A stretch of 10,672 nucleotides of DNA, from assembly GCA_028693695.1 (NCBI GenBank), contig JAQUUV010000051.1, positions 1-10,672 of the forward strand. The letters run 5' to 3'. Within the stretch, counting starts at the first letter, position 1; every line of letters starts with the position of its first letter. The stretch is from Syntrophomonas sp. (GTDB lineage: Bacteria; Bacillota; Syntrophomonadia; Syntrophomonadales; Syntrophomonadaceae). A program made the translations under genes and the position numbers. The notes below the pieces were generated by a model. It was not told the origin of the DNA. It made no database searches and saw nothing but the letters and a program-made list of their open reading frames with translations. Below are positions 1 to 6,127 of this stretch, in pieces.

Positions 1-554
1 GGGGGATCCTCATGCATTTTACGACCGATTCCGTGCCCTACATAGTCTCGCACTATTGAAAACCCTTCATTCTCAGCATAGGTCTGAATTGTATGGGAAA
101 TCTTCCCTAGGCGATTGCCCACCCGAGCTTGCTCTATCCCTTTCATCAACGCCTCTTCAGTGACTCTAATCAATTTCTTAACCTGGGGCTCTACTTCTCC
201 CACGGCTACAGTTATAGCTGCATCACCTGCAAAACCATCGACGATGACCCCAAAATCGATACTAATTATGTCCCCTTCCTGGAGTAACCTTCTGCCCGGT
301 ATGCCGTGCACCACCTCTTCATTTACTGAGGCGCAAATAGCACCGGGAAAAGGCCTGCTTCCACGGGGATTGGGATAATTTTTAAAAACCGCCAAGGCAT
401 TTCTTTTATTAGCTTCTTCTTCGGCAATAGCATTTAGTTTACCGGTGCTTATACCCGGCCGAATTTGCTCCCGCAAAATATTAAGCACCTCAGCCACTAC
501 CCGCCCGGCAACTCTCATTTTATCGATTTCACCAGGGCTTTTTAGGTTTATCAT
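1..554 (-). CDS. map: Methionine aminopeptidase type I, 3' part missing at window edge
   Basis: This enzyme removes the initiator methionine from nascent proteins as they leave the ribosome. I translated 184 codons by hand from ATG at 554-552; the reading frame is open to the left edge, so the C-terminal part lies outside. The pita-bread-fold signatures are visible: VVHGIPG with H83, SIDFG with metal ligand D100, GFAGD with D111 (11 residues apart, as in the family), and GHGIG with ligand H174 followed by H181. The two glutamate ligands of the family would fall beyond the window. The loop before the SVNEE motif (about residues 60-75, rich in Pro, Gly and Arg) looks a few residues longer than in E. 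coli. The start overlaps the adk stop as ATGA, with TGGAG eight bases upstream inside adk, so translation is probably coupled to adk. Identification is near certain. Confidence 0.95.
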   Translation of the reverse strand, partial: MINLKSPGEIDKMRVAGRVVAEVLNILREQIRPGISTGKLNAIAEEEANKRNALAVFKNYPNPRGSRPFPGAICASVNEEVVHGIPGRRLLQEGDIISIDFGVIVDGFAGDAAITVAVGEVEPQVKKLIRVTEEALMKGIEQARVGNRLGKISHTIQTYAENEGFSIVRDYVGHGIGRKMHEDP

Positions 555-1201
555 CTAAGATTCTCCAGTATCGCTTTTACGTCTTTGAATACCTCTACCG
601 AATCGCGGTTGCCGTCCAGGGTGGTCAGGTTACCCTGTTGCTCATAATAATTCAAGAGCGGTTGGGTCTGGTCCTGGTAAACCTTCAAGCGGTTCTTCAC
701 TGTTTCTTCTTTATCATCACTGCGTTGAACCAACTCCCCCCCACATTTGTCGCATACCCCGGTTGAGGCTGGTGGGTTAAATTTGGTATTATAGACGGCT
801 TTGCAGGTAGTACAGCTGACCCTGCCCGACATCCTGATCAGCAAGATATCTTCTGGAACAGAGATATTCAGAGCTACTTCTACATTTTTTCCGCGTTTGG
901 CCATAACCTGATCAAGTGCTTGTGCCTGTAAGGTGGTGCGGGGAAATCCATCCAGCAAAAATCCGCTTTCACAATCACCTTGAGCCAACCTGTCTTCCAC
1001 AATTCCAATGGTAACTTGATCAGGAACTAGTTGGCCAGCATCCATATACTTTTTTGCTTCCTTACCCATTGCTGTGCCATTAACAACCGCTTCCCTAAAC
1101 ATATCTCCAGTAGATATATGGGGAATAGGATATGCCACTTTAATCAACTCAGCTTGGGTTCCTTTCCCTGCGCCCGGAGGGCCCATAAGGATAATGTTCA
1201 C
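551..1201 (-). CDS. adk: Adenylate kinase, zinc-binding long form
   Basis: Cytosolic enzyme that interconverts ATP and AMP with two ADP, keeping adenine nucleotides balanced. The 216 residues show the P-loop GPPGAGKGT at 7-15, the AMP-site segment HISTGDMFR at 28-36, and DGFPR at 84-88 with R88. The LID domain spans about 127-160. The LID holds four cysteines, C130, C133, C150 and C153, in the CxxC-x16-CxxC pattern of the zinc-structured forms common in Gram-positive bacteria. Length is normal for the long-LID class. The start codon is GTG (1201-1199), not ATG. It fits the family N-terminus MNIILMGPPG and is served by TAGGAG, which also contains the secY stop. It lies 13 nt after secY and overlaps map by 4 nt. 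Confidence 0.98.
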   Translation of the reverse strand: MNIILMGPPGAGKGTQAELIKVAYPIPHISTGDMFREAVVNGTAMGKEAKKYMDAGQLVPDQVTIGIVEDRLAQGDCESGFLLDGFPRTTLQAQALDQVMAKRGKNVEVALNISVPEDILLIRMSGRVSCTTCKAVYNTKFNPPASTGVCDKCGGELVQRSDDKEETVKNRLKVYQDQTQPLLNYYEQQGNLTTLDGNRDSVEVFKDVKAILENLR

Positions 1202-1211
1202 TGGTAATCAT

Positions 1212-1217
1212 CTCCTA
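1212..1217 (-). promoter_or_regulatory. Stop-fused ribosome binding site, secY to adk
   Basis: Reads TAGGAG on the coding strand: the TAG is the secY stop and GGAG is the Shine-Dalgarno for the adk GTG start ten bases further on. The function is inferred from position. Confidence 0.7.
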
Positions 1218-2480
1218 TTTGACAAAGCCTTCATAGCTTCTTAAAAGTAAATGTGATTCAATCTGCTTCATTGTATCCAGGGCAACACCGACTAGGATTA
1301 AAAGGGCTGTTCCGCCAAACCAGAGACTTTGTACCCCGGTAAGAGCTATCACAATATTGGGCAATACCGCAATCAATGCTAAAAATACTCCCCCTACTGT
1401 AGTCAAGCGGGATAGAACCCGATCAATATACTCGGCTGTAGGACGACCAGGTCTAATACCAGGAACGAATCCACCATTCTTCTTTATATTATCAGCTACA
1501 TCCAGGGGATTAAAAATAATCGCCACATAGAAATAGGTGAAAAATATAATCAAAACAGCATAGAAAATGTTATAAAGAACACTACCAAAGTTAAAATAAG
1601 TGTTCACAAACACGTTGAATCCCGATGTAGGACTCATCCACGAACCTATAGTAGCAGGAAACATACCCAGGGACATCGCGAATATTATCGGGATAACCCC
1701 GGCAGCATTTACCTTCAACGGCAGAAATGTACTCTGCCCACCATACATCCTACGACCTACCACCCGTTTGGCATATTGAATAGGTAATCTTCTCTGGCCT
1801 TCGTTCATGGCTACAACCGCAGCAATAACTACCAAGACCACAATTATCAATAACAATATGCTGAAATATCCAGCCATACCGCTGGCAACTTCCTGACCTA
1901 CACCCACTAACTGGGATGGGATCCGAGCTGCGATACCACAGAAGATAATCAGAGATATTCCGTTACCAATACCCTTCTCGGTAATCATTTCTCCTATCCA
2001 CATTAGCATAGCGGTTCCAGCAGTCAAAGATATCGATATAATCATATAGGAGACTATGCCCGGATCTAATATGGCTCCGGTTTTTCTTAACGCGATTGAC
2101 ATGCCAATGGCCTGGATAAATGCCAATACAACTGTTCCATACCTGGTATACTGGGCAATTTTCTTTTTGCCTTCTTCGCCTTCTTTGTTCAATTCCTCCA
2201 ATTTAGGCACAACTACGGTAAGTAGTTGCATAATAATCGAGGCATTGATATATGGGGTTATACTCATGGCAAAAACGCTAAATCTCTTAAATGCTCCCCC
2301 GGATATTATATCAAAGAATCCAAATAGTTGGCCCTTCAATAATTCCTGCAGAGCGTCAGCATTTATACCCGGTACCGGGATATGCGCTCCCAACCGGAAC
2401 ACCAATAGCATAAATAGAGTGAAAAGCAGTTTGCTTCTCAAATCTCCAATTTTAAAGGCCTTCTGCATGGAATTTAGCAT
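1215..2480 (-). CDS. secY: Preprotein translocase channel subunit SecY
   Basis: Central membrane channel of the Sec translocon, which moves unfolded secretory proteins across the cytoplasmic membrane and inserts membrane proteins, working with SecE, SecG and SecA. The 421 residues contain ten hydrophobic segments, at roughly 18-36, 68-92, 115-133, 144-163, 171-190, 206-225, 257-277, 302-323, 362-382 and 386-403. A glycine-rich plug region (FFDIISGGAF, 55-64) follows segment 1. The cytosolic loop FVPGIRPGRPT (338-348) carries R343, matching the conserved arginine needed for SecA-driven transport. The C-terminal tail ends LLLRSYEGFVK. The start overlaps the rplO stop as TAATG, preceded by GAGGTGAT, so SecY synthesis is probably coupled to L15. 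Length and order are normal. Confidence 0.98.
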   Translation of the reverse strand: MLNSMQKAFKIGDLRSKLLFTLFMLLVFRLGAHIPVPGINADALQELLKGQLFGFFDIISGGAFKRFSVFAMSITPYINASIIMQLLTVVVPKLEELNKEGEEGKKKIAQYTRYGTVVLAFIQAIGMSIALRKTGAILDPGIVSYMIISISLTAGTAMLMWIGEMITEKGIGNGISLIIFCGIAARIPSQLVGVGQEVASGMAGYFSILLLIIVVLVVIAAVVAMNEGQRRLPIQYAKRVVGRRMYGGQSTFLPLKVNAAGVIPIIFAMSLGMFPATIGSWMSPTSGFNVFVNTYFNFGSVLYNIFYAVLIIFFTYFYVAIIFNPLDVADNIKKNGGFVPGIRPGRPTAEYIDRVLSRLTTVGGVFLALIAVLPNIVIALTGVQSLWFGGTALLILVGVALDTMKQIESHLLLRSYEGFVK

Positions 2481-2920
2481 TAAATCACCTCAATTTTGCC
2501 GCCCCTGGCTGTGATCTTTTCTTCTGCCTGCTGGCTACACTTGTGAACTTGAATGGTAAGCTTCTTTTCAAGTTCTCCGTCTCCCAGTATTTTAACTCCA
2601 GCAGTAATTTTTTTAACCAGCCCTGCTTCTTTTAGAAGTTCAATTGTCACAATAGTACCATCGTCAAAGCAGTTCAGATCCCCTACATTTACAATGGCAT
2701 ATTCTTTCCGGAATATATTGGTGAAACCTCTTTTGGGTATACGCCGTTGCAACGGCATTTGTCCACCTTCAAATCCGATTCTAACACCTCCGCCGGAGCG
2801 GGCCTTCTGTCCTTTGTGCCCGCGGGTAGAAGTCTTACCATGACCAGAACCAATGCCTCGGCCCACCCTTTTGGTACGTTTATTCGCCCCGGGTGGAGAT
2901 TTCAGTTCATCTAACCTCAC
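2480..2920 (-). CDS. rplO: 50S ribosomal protein L15
   Basis: Large-subunit protein that binds 23S rRNA with an extended N-terminal tail and helps late 50S assembly. The 146 residues fit the family length. The N-terminus MRLDELKSPPGANKRTKRVGRG leads into a Gly/Lys/Arg-rich tail (about 11-66, with GSGHGKTSTRGHKGQKAR), then a globular domain that ends in the family signature between 120 and 146 (starts KLTIQVHKCS, ends GGKIEVI). The start is GTG (2920-2918); the encoded MRLDEL matches the conserved start of L15 and no in-frame ATG lies upstream. Its Shine-Dalgarno GGGAGG is fused to the rpmD stop, 12 nt before the start. The stop overlaps the secY start by one base. Confidence 0.98.
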   Translation of the reverse strand: MRLDELKSPPGANKRTKRVGRGIGSGHGKTSTRGHKGQKARSGGGVRIGFEGGQMPLQRRIPKRGFTNIFRKEYAIVNVGDLNCFDDGTIVTIELLKEAGLVKKITAGVKILGDGELEKKLTIQVHKCSQQAEEKITARGGKIEVI

Positions 2921-2927
2921 TGTAAAA

Positions 2928-2935
2928 CCTCCCTA
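2928..2935 (-). promoter_or_regulatory. Stop-fused ribosome binding site, rpmD to rplO
   Basis: Reads TAGGGAGG on the coding strand: the rpmD TAG stop runs straight into a strong Shine-Dalgarno for the rplO GTG start seven bases downstream. Role inferred from position and complementarity to the 16S tail. Confidence 0.7.
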
Positions 2936-3124
2936 TGCTTCATCTAACTCTTCAACACTAACCATATGTCTAACTTTATTAATCTGTCCGCGTATCTGGT
3001 CACAGTCTTCTTTTATAACTGACTGATTAAGCTTCTTGAATCCCAGGCTCTTAATGGTTAATCTCTGGGTCTGGGGGTAACCAATAAAGCTTTTCATCCA
3101 GGTAATCTTTAACTGTTTCGCCAA
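2933..3124 (-). CDS. rpmD: 50S ribosomal protein L30
   Basis: Small large-subunit protein of 63 residues that binds 23S rRNA domain II. It begins MAKQLKITWMKSFIGYPQTQ, where LKIT, the IG pair and the Q/R-rich turn are typical of L30. LGFKKLNQSV (27-36) and IRGQINKVRHMV (44-55) match the helix-turn pattern of the family. The acidic tail EELDEA makes it a few residues longer than the usual 58-60. The start codon is TTG (3124-3122), the rarest of the three bacterial starts. It is supported by the conserved N-terminus, by GGGAGGGAG just upstream, and by the absence of an in-frame ATG before residue 10. L30 is missing from some bacterial groups, so its presence is mildly informative for lineage. 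Confidence 0.95.
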   Translation of the reverse strand: MAKQLKITWMKSFIGYPQTQRLTIKSLGFKKLNQSVIKEDCDQIRGQINKVRHMVSVEELDEA

Positions 3125-3129
3125 GTGGT

Positions 3130-3140
3130 CTCCCTCCCTA
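3130..3140 (-). promoter_or_regulatory. Stop-fused ribosome binding site, rpsE to rpmD
   Basis: Reads TAGGGAGGGAG on the coding strand: the rpsE TAG stop merges with a doubled Shine-Dalgarno core serving the weak TTG start of rpmD, 13 nt after the stop. Confidence 0.7.
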
Positions 3141-3641
3141 GTTCAATATCTCGTCTATAGTTTTGCCCCTCTGCCGAGCAACCTGGTCAGCTTTTTTCAA
3201 ACCCTTTAAGCCCTCCATTGTAGCCCGTACCACGTTATTGGCATTAGAGGAACCGATACACTTGGTGAGAATATCTTTAAGCCCTGCTGCTTCCAATACC
3301 GCCCGGACCGGTCCACCGGCTATAACGCCAGTACCTGCAGAGGCAGGCTTCAACAATACATGGCCTGCACCAAACCGACCGATAATCAGATGAGGAATGG
3401 TTCTGCCATCAATTAAAGGGATCTCTATCATGTTTTTCTTGGCACTTTCCATTGCTTTGCGAATAGCCTCGGGGACTTCGGTAGCCTTGCCTTTACCTGA
3501 GCCTACCCGACCCGCGCCGTCACCCACAACGACCAGTGCACTGAAACTGAACCTTCGTCCACCTTTTACAACCTTGGCAACCCGGTTAATATTTACTACC
3601 TTCTCAATAAATTCCGGGGATGCCTGTTCCCTTTCTATCAT
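3138..3641 (-). CDS. rpsE: 30S ribosomal protein S5
   Basis: Small-subunit protein near the mRNA entry channel and the decoding centre; it affects accuracy and, with S3 and S4, the ribosome's mRNA helicase activity. The 167 residues contain the N-terminal double-stranded-RNA-binding domain (about 10-75) with VVKGGRRFSFSALVVVGD (24-41), followed by the C-terminal fold with GTGVIAGGPVRAVLEAAG (103-120). The loop around KGGRR, where spectinomycin-resistance changes map in other bacteria, has the ordinary sequence, so I infer a sensitive-type S5. Start is ATG at 3641-3639 behind AGGAGG with six bases between. It follows rplR by 30 nt and precedes rpmD by 13 nt. Confidence 0.98.
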   Translation of the reverse strand: MIEREQASPEFIEKVVNINRVAKVVKGGRRFSFSALVVVGDGAGRVGSGKGKATEVPEAIRKAMESAKKNMIEIPLIDGRTIPHLIIGRFGAGHVLLKPASAGTGVIAGGPVRAVLEAAGLKDILTKCIGSSNANNVVRATMEGLKGLKKADQVARQRGKTIDEILN

Positions 3642-3671
3642 CTTTTCCCTCCTAACCTTCAGAAATTAGCA

Positions 3672-4037
3672 TTAAAATACAAGTCCATTTTCACGTGCTG
3701 CATCTGCCAGTGCAGCTACGCACCCATGATATCTAAGTCCGTTTCTATCAAATACAACCGTGGTTATACCGTTTTCTTGAGCCTTCCGGGCAATACTCCC
3801 GCCAACCCTTTTAGCTGCCTCCACATTGCTGGAACTGCCTAAATCCGCCATATCCTTTTCCAAGGTAGATGAGGCTGCCAGGGTGACTCCTTTTTCGTCA
3901 TCAATAAGCTGGGCATATACATGATTCAAGCTTCGATAAACGCAAAGCCTTGGTATCTCAGCTGTACCAGACATCTTACGCCGGATTCTTTGATGCCGAC
4001 CCTGCCTGAGTTCTTTCTTGCTGGTCTTTTTGAGCAA
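3672..4037 (-). CDS. rplR: 50S ribosomal protein L18
   Basis: Binds 5S rRNA and, with L5, anchors it in the central protuberance of the large subunit. The globular domain carries GTAEIPRLCVYRSLNHVYAQ, then VTLAASST and VVFDRNG, ending in ALADAARENGLVF, all typical of L18. I place the start at TTG (4037-4035), giving 121 residues. MLKKTSKKELRQGRH then lines up with B. subtilis L18 without extra residues, and GGGAG sits eight bases upstream. The longer option is GTG at 4046-4044 (124 residues), but it overlaps that same Shine-Dalgarno, leaving poor spacing. No in-frame ATG exists near the start. The basic tail before GTAEIP is the usual rRNA-contacting N-terminus. Confidence 0.93.
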   Translation of the reverse strand: MLKKTSKKELRQGRHQRIRRKMSGTAEIPRLCVYRSLNHVYAQLIDDEKGVTLAASSTLEKDMADLGSSSNVEAAKRVGGSIARKAQENGITTVVFDRNGLRYHGCVAALADAARENGLVF

Positions 4038-4045
4038 CGTCGTCA

Positions 4046-4056
4046 CTCCCTTCCTA
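4046..4056 (-). promoter_or_regulatory. Stop-fused ribosome binding site, rplF to rplR
   Basis: Reads TAGGAAGGGAG on the coding strand: it begins with the rplF TAG stop and contains two purine-rich cores. The second core is well placed for TTG at 4037 and too close for GTG at 4046, which decides the rplR start. Confidence 0.65.
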
Positions 4057-4596
4057 TTTTTTAGCGCCAGTTTTACCAGCTTTGCGCCTTACAACTTCAT
4101 TCTCATACCTGAGTCCCTTGCCTTTGTATGGCTCGGGCTTCCGAATCGCACGAATATGAGCAGCAGTATTTCCTACTAGTTGCTTATCTATACCTTTGAC
4201 CGTGATTTTAGTAACGGCAGGAACCTCAAACTCAATCCCTTCCGGGGCTTCTACCTCTACCGGATGAGAAAATCCAATACTAATAACCAGCTTGCTACCC
4301 TGCATCTGAGCCCGGTAGCCTACACCAACCATTTCGAGCTTCTTTTCAAAGCCGCTGGTCACCCCGGTAACCATATTGGCAACCAGTGCGCGGGTAAGGC
4401 CATGCAAAGCACGGTGTTTCTTAGCATCACTGGGTCTCTTTACCAGTAGTTCTTTTTCCTCTTGGTCTATGGTAATATCCTCCGGTATTGACTGGGACAG
4501 AGTTCCTTTAGGGCCTTTGACCGTAATAATGTTGTTGTCGATGTTTATTTCTACGCCTGTGGGTAGGCTGATAGGTTTTCTACCTATTCTGGACAC
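4054..4596 (-). CDS. rplF: 50S ribosomal protein L6
   Basis: Large-subunit protein near the factor-binding centre, contacting the sarcin-ricin region where elongation factors act. The 180 residues form the usual two repeated domains (about 1-82 and 83-175). Visible family marks are the start MSRIGRKPI, ITVKGPKGTL (24-33), GVGYRAQ (91-97), and PEPYKGKGLRY (154-164) near the C-terminus. The start is GTG (4596-4594), fixed by the conserved MSRIGRKPI and by GGGAGG eight bases upstream. An ATG seven bases earlier is in another frame. The Shine-Dalgarno is continuous with the rpsH stop, 13 nt ahead. Length is normal. Confidence 0.98.
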   Translation of the reverse strand: MSRIGRKPISLPTGVEINIDNNIITVKGPKGTLSQSIPEDITIDQEEKELLVKRPSDAKKHRALHGLTRALVANMVTGVTSGFEKKLEMVGVGYRAQMQGSKLVISIGFSHPVEVEAPEGIEFEVPAVTKITVKGIDKQLVGNTAAHIRAIRKPEPYKGKGLRYENEVVRRKAGKTGAKK

Positions 4597-4604
4597 TGTT
4601 CATT

Positions 4605-4612
4605 CCTCCCTA
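4605..4612 (-). promoter_or_regulatory. Stop-fused ribosome binding site, rpsH to rplF
   Basis: Reads TAGGGAGG on the coding strand: the rpsH TAG stop flows into the Shine-Dalgarno for the GTG start of rplF. This is the same eight-base word as at the rpmD-rplO junction. Confidence 0.7.
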
Positions 4613-5008
4613 CCATATATAACAAATTACTTCCCCGCCCAAGCCTTGCTGGCGGGCCTTTTTGTCAGTCATTATCCCTTTTGAGGTAGAAACAACTGCT
4701 GTACCCAGCCCAGCTAATACCTTGGGTACTTCTTCTTTTTTCGCATATACCTTGAGACCCGGTTTGCTAATCCTTTTTATTCCGGTAATTACCTTTTCTT
4801 TATTCGGGCCATATTTTAGGTATATCCTGATAATCCCCTGCTTGCCATCAGCTATATACTCAAAGTCTTTGATGTACCCCTCATCTTTCATGATTTCAGC
4901 CAATGATATCTTCATTTTGGAACTGGGTATTTCTACGGTTTTATGCATAACCATATTACCGTTTCGAATCCTAGTCAAGAAATCGGCTACGGGATCAGTA
5001 ACGACCAT
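4610..5008 (-). CDS. rpsH: 30S ribosomal protein S8
   Basis: Primary 16S rRNA-binding protein that nucleates the central domain of the small subunit. In E. coli it is also the repressor of spc-operon translation. The 132 residues begin MVVTDPVADFLTRIRNGN and end with the family signature at 102-132 (GTAVVSTSKGIMTD, then GLGGEVICYIW). The segment VPKVLAGLG precedes the RNA-contacting signature. Start is ATG at 5008-5006 with a near-perfect AAGGAGGT eight bases upstream. It lies 24 nt after rpsN. Whether S8 controls this operon cannot be seen directly; the hairpin at the rplE start is a possible but unproven target. Confidence 0.98.
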   Translation of the reverse strand: MVVTDPVADFLTRIRNGNMVMHKTVEIPSSKMKISLAEIMKDEGYIKDFEYIADGKQGIIRIYLKYGPNKEKVITGIKRISKPGLKVYAKKEEVPKVLAGLGTAVVSTSKGIMTDKKARQQGLGGEVICYIW

Positions 5009-5032
5009 GTCTATTTACCTCCTTTATCTAAC

Positions 5033-5218
5033 CTACCAGCTCGATTTTGTAACCCCTGGTATTTCTCCCTTGTGAGCCATCTCCCTGAAACAAACCCTAC
5101 ACATACCGAATTTACGCATATAAGCTCTCGGTCTGCCGCATATCTTACAGCGGTTATATTCCTGAACCTCAAACTTCTGTGGGCGCTTTTGCTTTGCTAT
5201 CAAAGATTTCTTGGCCAC
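5033..5218 (-). CDS. rpsN: 30S ribosomal protein S14, zinc-binding type Z
   Basis: Small-subunit head protein needed for late 30S assembly. This is the short, zinc-containing form: C24, C27, C40 and C43 in a CxxC-x12-CxxC arrangement (RCKICGRP and MCRVCFRE), ending PGVTKSSW. I start it at GTG 5218-5216, giving 61 residues (MAKKSLIAKQ), the exact family length. A GTG three codons upstream at 5227 would add MFK but falls inside the AGGAGGGG ribosome binding site, so it is unlikely. It sits 14 nt after rplE. No zinc-free S14 paralogue is visible here; many Gram-positive bacteria keep one elsewhere for zinc limitation. Confidence 0.95.
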   Translation of the reverse strand: MAKKSLIAKQKRPQKFEVQEYNRCKICGRPRAYMRKFGMCRVCFREMAHKGEIPGVTKSSW

Positions 5219-5226
5219 CTTAAACA

Positions 5227-5235
5227 CCCCTCCTA
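5227..5235 (-). promoter_or_regulatory. Stop-fused ribosome binding site, rplE to rpsN
   Basis: Reads TAGGAGGGG on the coding strand: the rplE TAG stop is part of the Shine-Dalgarno. It favours the GTG at 5218 over the GTG at 5227, which overlaps the site. Confidence 0.68.
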
Positions 5236-5769
5236 TCTGAATGGCATTCCCATGCTCTTTAGTAATTCTCTGGCTTCCTCATCAGTCTTGGCACTTGTTA
5301 CGATGATTACTTCCAGACCTCTAATCTTGTCAATTTTATCATACTCAATTTCCGGGAATATGGTCTGCTCTTTGATTCCCAGGGAATAATTACCCCGTCC
5401 ATCAAAAGCCTGAGGTGACACACCTCTGAAATCGCGTACCCGGGGAAGAACGATATTAATCAGCCGACTCAAAAAATCGTACATCCTCTCACCTCGGAGA
5501 GTCACCTTACAACCGATTGGCATTCCTTCCCTTAATTTGAACCCGGCAATGGACTTCTTTGCCTTGGTAATTATCGGTTTCTGTCCGGCAATTATTGTCA
5601 GATCACTAACAGCTCCATCCAGAGCTTTGGGATTCTGTATAGCTTCGCCCACACCTACATTGATAATAACCTTCTCCAGTTTAGGAACCTGCATTACGTT
5701 TTTATAGGAAAATTTCTCCATCATTTTTGGAGTTATATCTTGTTTATATTGTTCAAATAACCTGGCCAT
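5233..5769 (-). CDS. rplE: 50S ribosomal protein L5
   Basis: Binds 5S rRNA in the central protuberance and contacts the P-site tRNA and the small-subunit head through its flexible loop. The 178 residues match the usual 179. LEKVIINVGVGEAIQNP (31-47) is the family signature. GQKPIITKAKKSIAGFKLR (62-80) forms the 5S-contacting stretch, and VRDFRGVSPQAFDGRGNYSLG (111-131) the tRNA-facing loop. Start is ATG at 5769-5767, giving MARLFEQYK. The Shine-Dalgarno GGGAGG is eleven bases upstream, on the long side, and a small hairpin could pair its end with the start codon region. It follows rplX by 28 nt. Confidence 0.98.
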   Translation of the reverse strand: MARLFEQYKQDITPKMMEKFSYKNVMQVPKLEKVIINVGVGEAIQNPKALDGAVSDLTIIAGQKPIITKAKKSIAGFKLREGMPIGCKVTLRGERMYDFLSRLINIVLPRVRDFRGVSPQAFDGRGNYSLGIKEQTIFPEIEYDKIDKIRGLEVIIVTSAKTDEEARELLKSMGMPFR

Positions 5770-5782
5770 TCAACAGTTGGCC
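5764..5782 (-). promoter_or_regulatory. Possible hairpin over the rplE translation start
   Basis: On the mRNA strand GGCCA and TGGCC are perfect inverted repeats separated by nine bases. One arm overlaps the last two G of the GGGAGG Shine-Dalgarno; the other holds the last two bases of the rplE ATG and codon 2. Folding would partly hide the start. In E. coli the L24-L5 junction is the S8 repressor target, so the position is suggestive, but I cannot show S8 recognition and five pairs is short. Confidence 0.35.
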
Positions 5783-5797
5783 TCCCTTCTCGGAGTT

Positions 5798-6109
5798 TTA
5801 GTCTAATACCTCTCCACAATGCTTGCATACTCGTACCTTCTGGTCATTATCCAGAATCTTTTTCGCTCCTCGGGTGGGCTTGTTGCATTTGTTGCACAGC
5901 AGCATCACATTGGACACATTAAGGGGACATTCTATCTGAAGAATCCCTCCCTGGGGAAGGCTCCTGCTAGGCTTCTGATGCTTCTTGGCCTTGTTTATCC
6001 CTTCAATCACTATGCGATTGTCATCGGGTATTACCTTCAACACCTTACCCTTTTTGCCCGAATCTTTGCCAGTAATCACTGTAACGGTATCACCTTTTTT
6101 AATATCCAT
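5798..6109 (-). CDS. rplX: 50S ribosomal protein L24 with zinc-ribbon-like tail
   Basis: Assembly-initiator protein that binds the 5' end of 23S rRNA and sits by the exit-tunnel mouth. The 103 residues start with a KOW domain (KKGDTVTVITGKDSGKKGKV, 4-23), followed by KAKKHQKPS and the GGILQIECPLNVSNVMLLC stretch. The C-terminal part carries four cysteines, C72, C75, C95 and C98 (CNKC and CKHC), as in many L24 proteins; zinc binding is inferred. Start is ATG at 6109-6107 behind GGAGGTG with six bases between. It follows rplN by 18 nt and precedes rplE by 28 nt. Confidence 0.98.
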   Translation of the reverse strand: MDIKKGDTVTVITGKDSGKKGKVLKVIPDDNRIVIEGINKAKKHQKPSRSLPQGGILQIECPLNVSNVMLLCNKCNKPTRGAKKILDNDQKVRVCKHCGEVLD

Positions 6110-6127
6110 CTTTCACACCTCCACCGA

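Noticed and set aside
2056..2514. A 152-codon plus-strand frame opposite secY
   Set aside because: Antisense to a membrane-protein gene, with no family resemblance and no convincing reason to be translated.
4943..5389. A 148-codon plus-strand frame crossing rpsH, rpsN and rplE
   Set aside because: It covers three real genes on the other strand and shows no motif; treated as a shadow.
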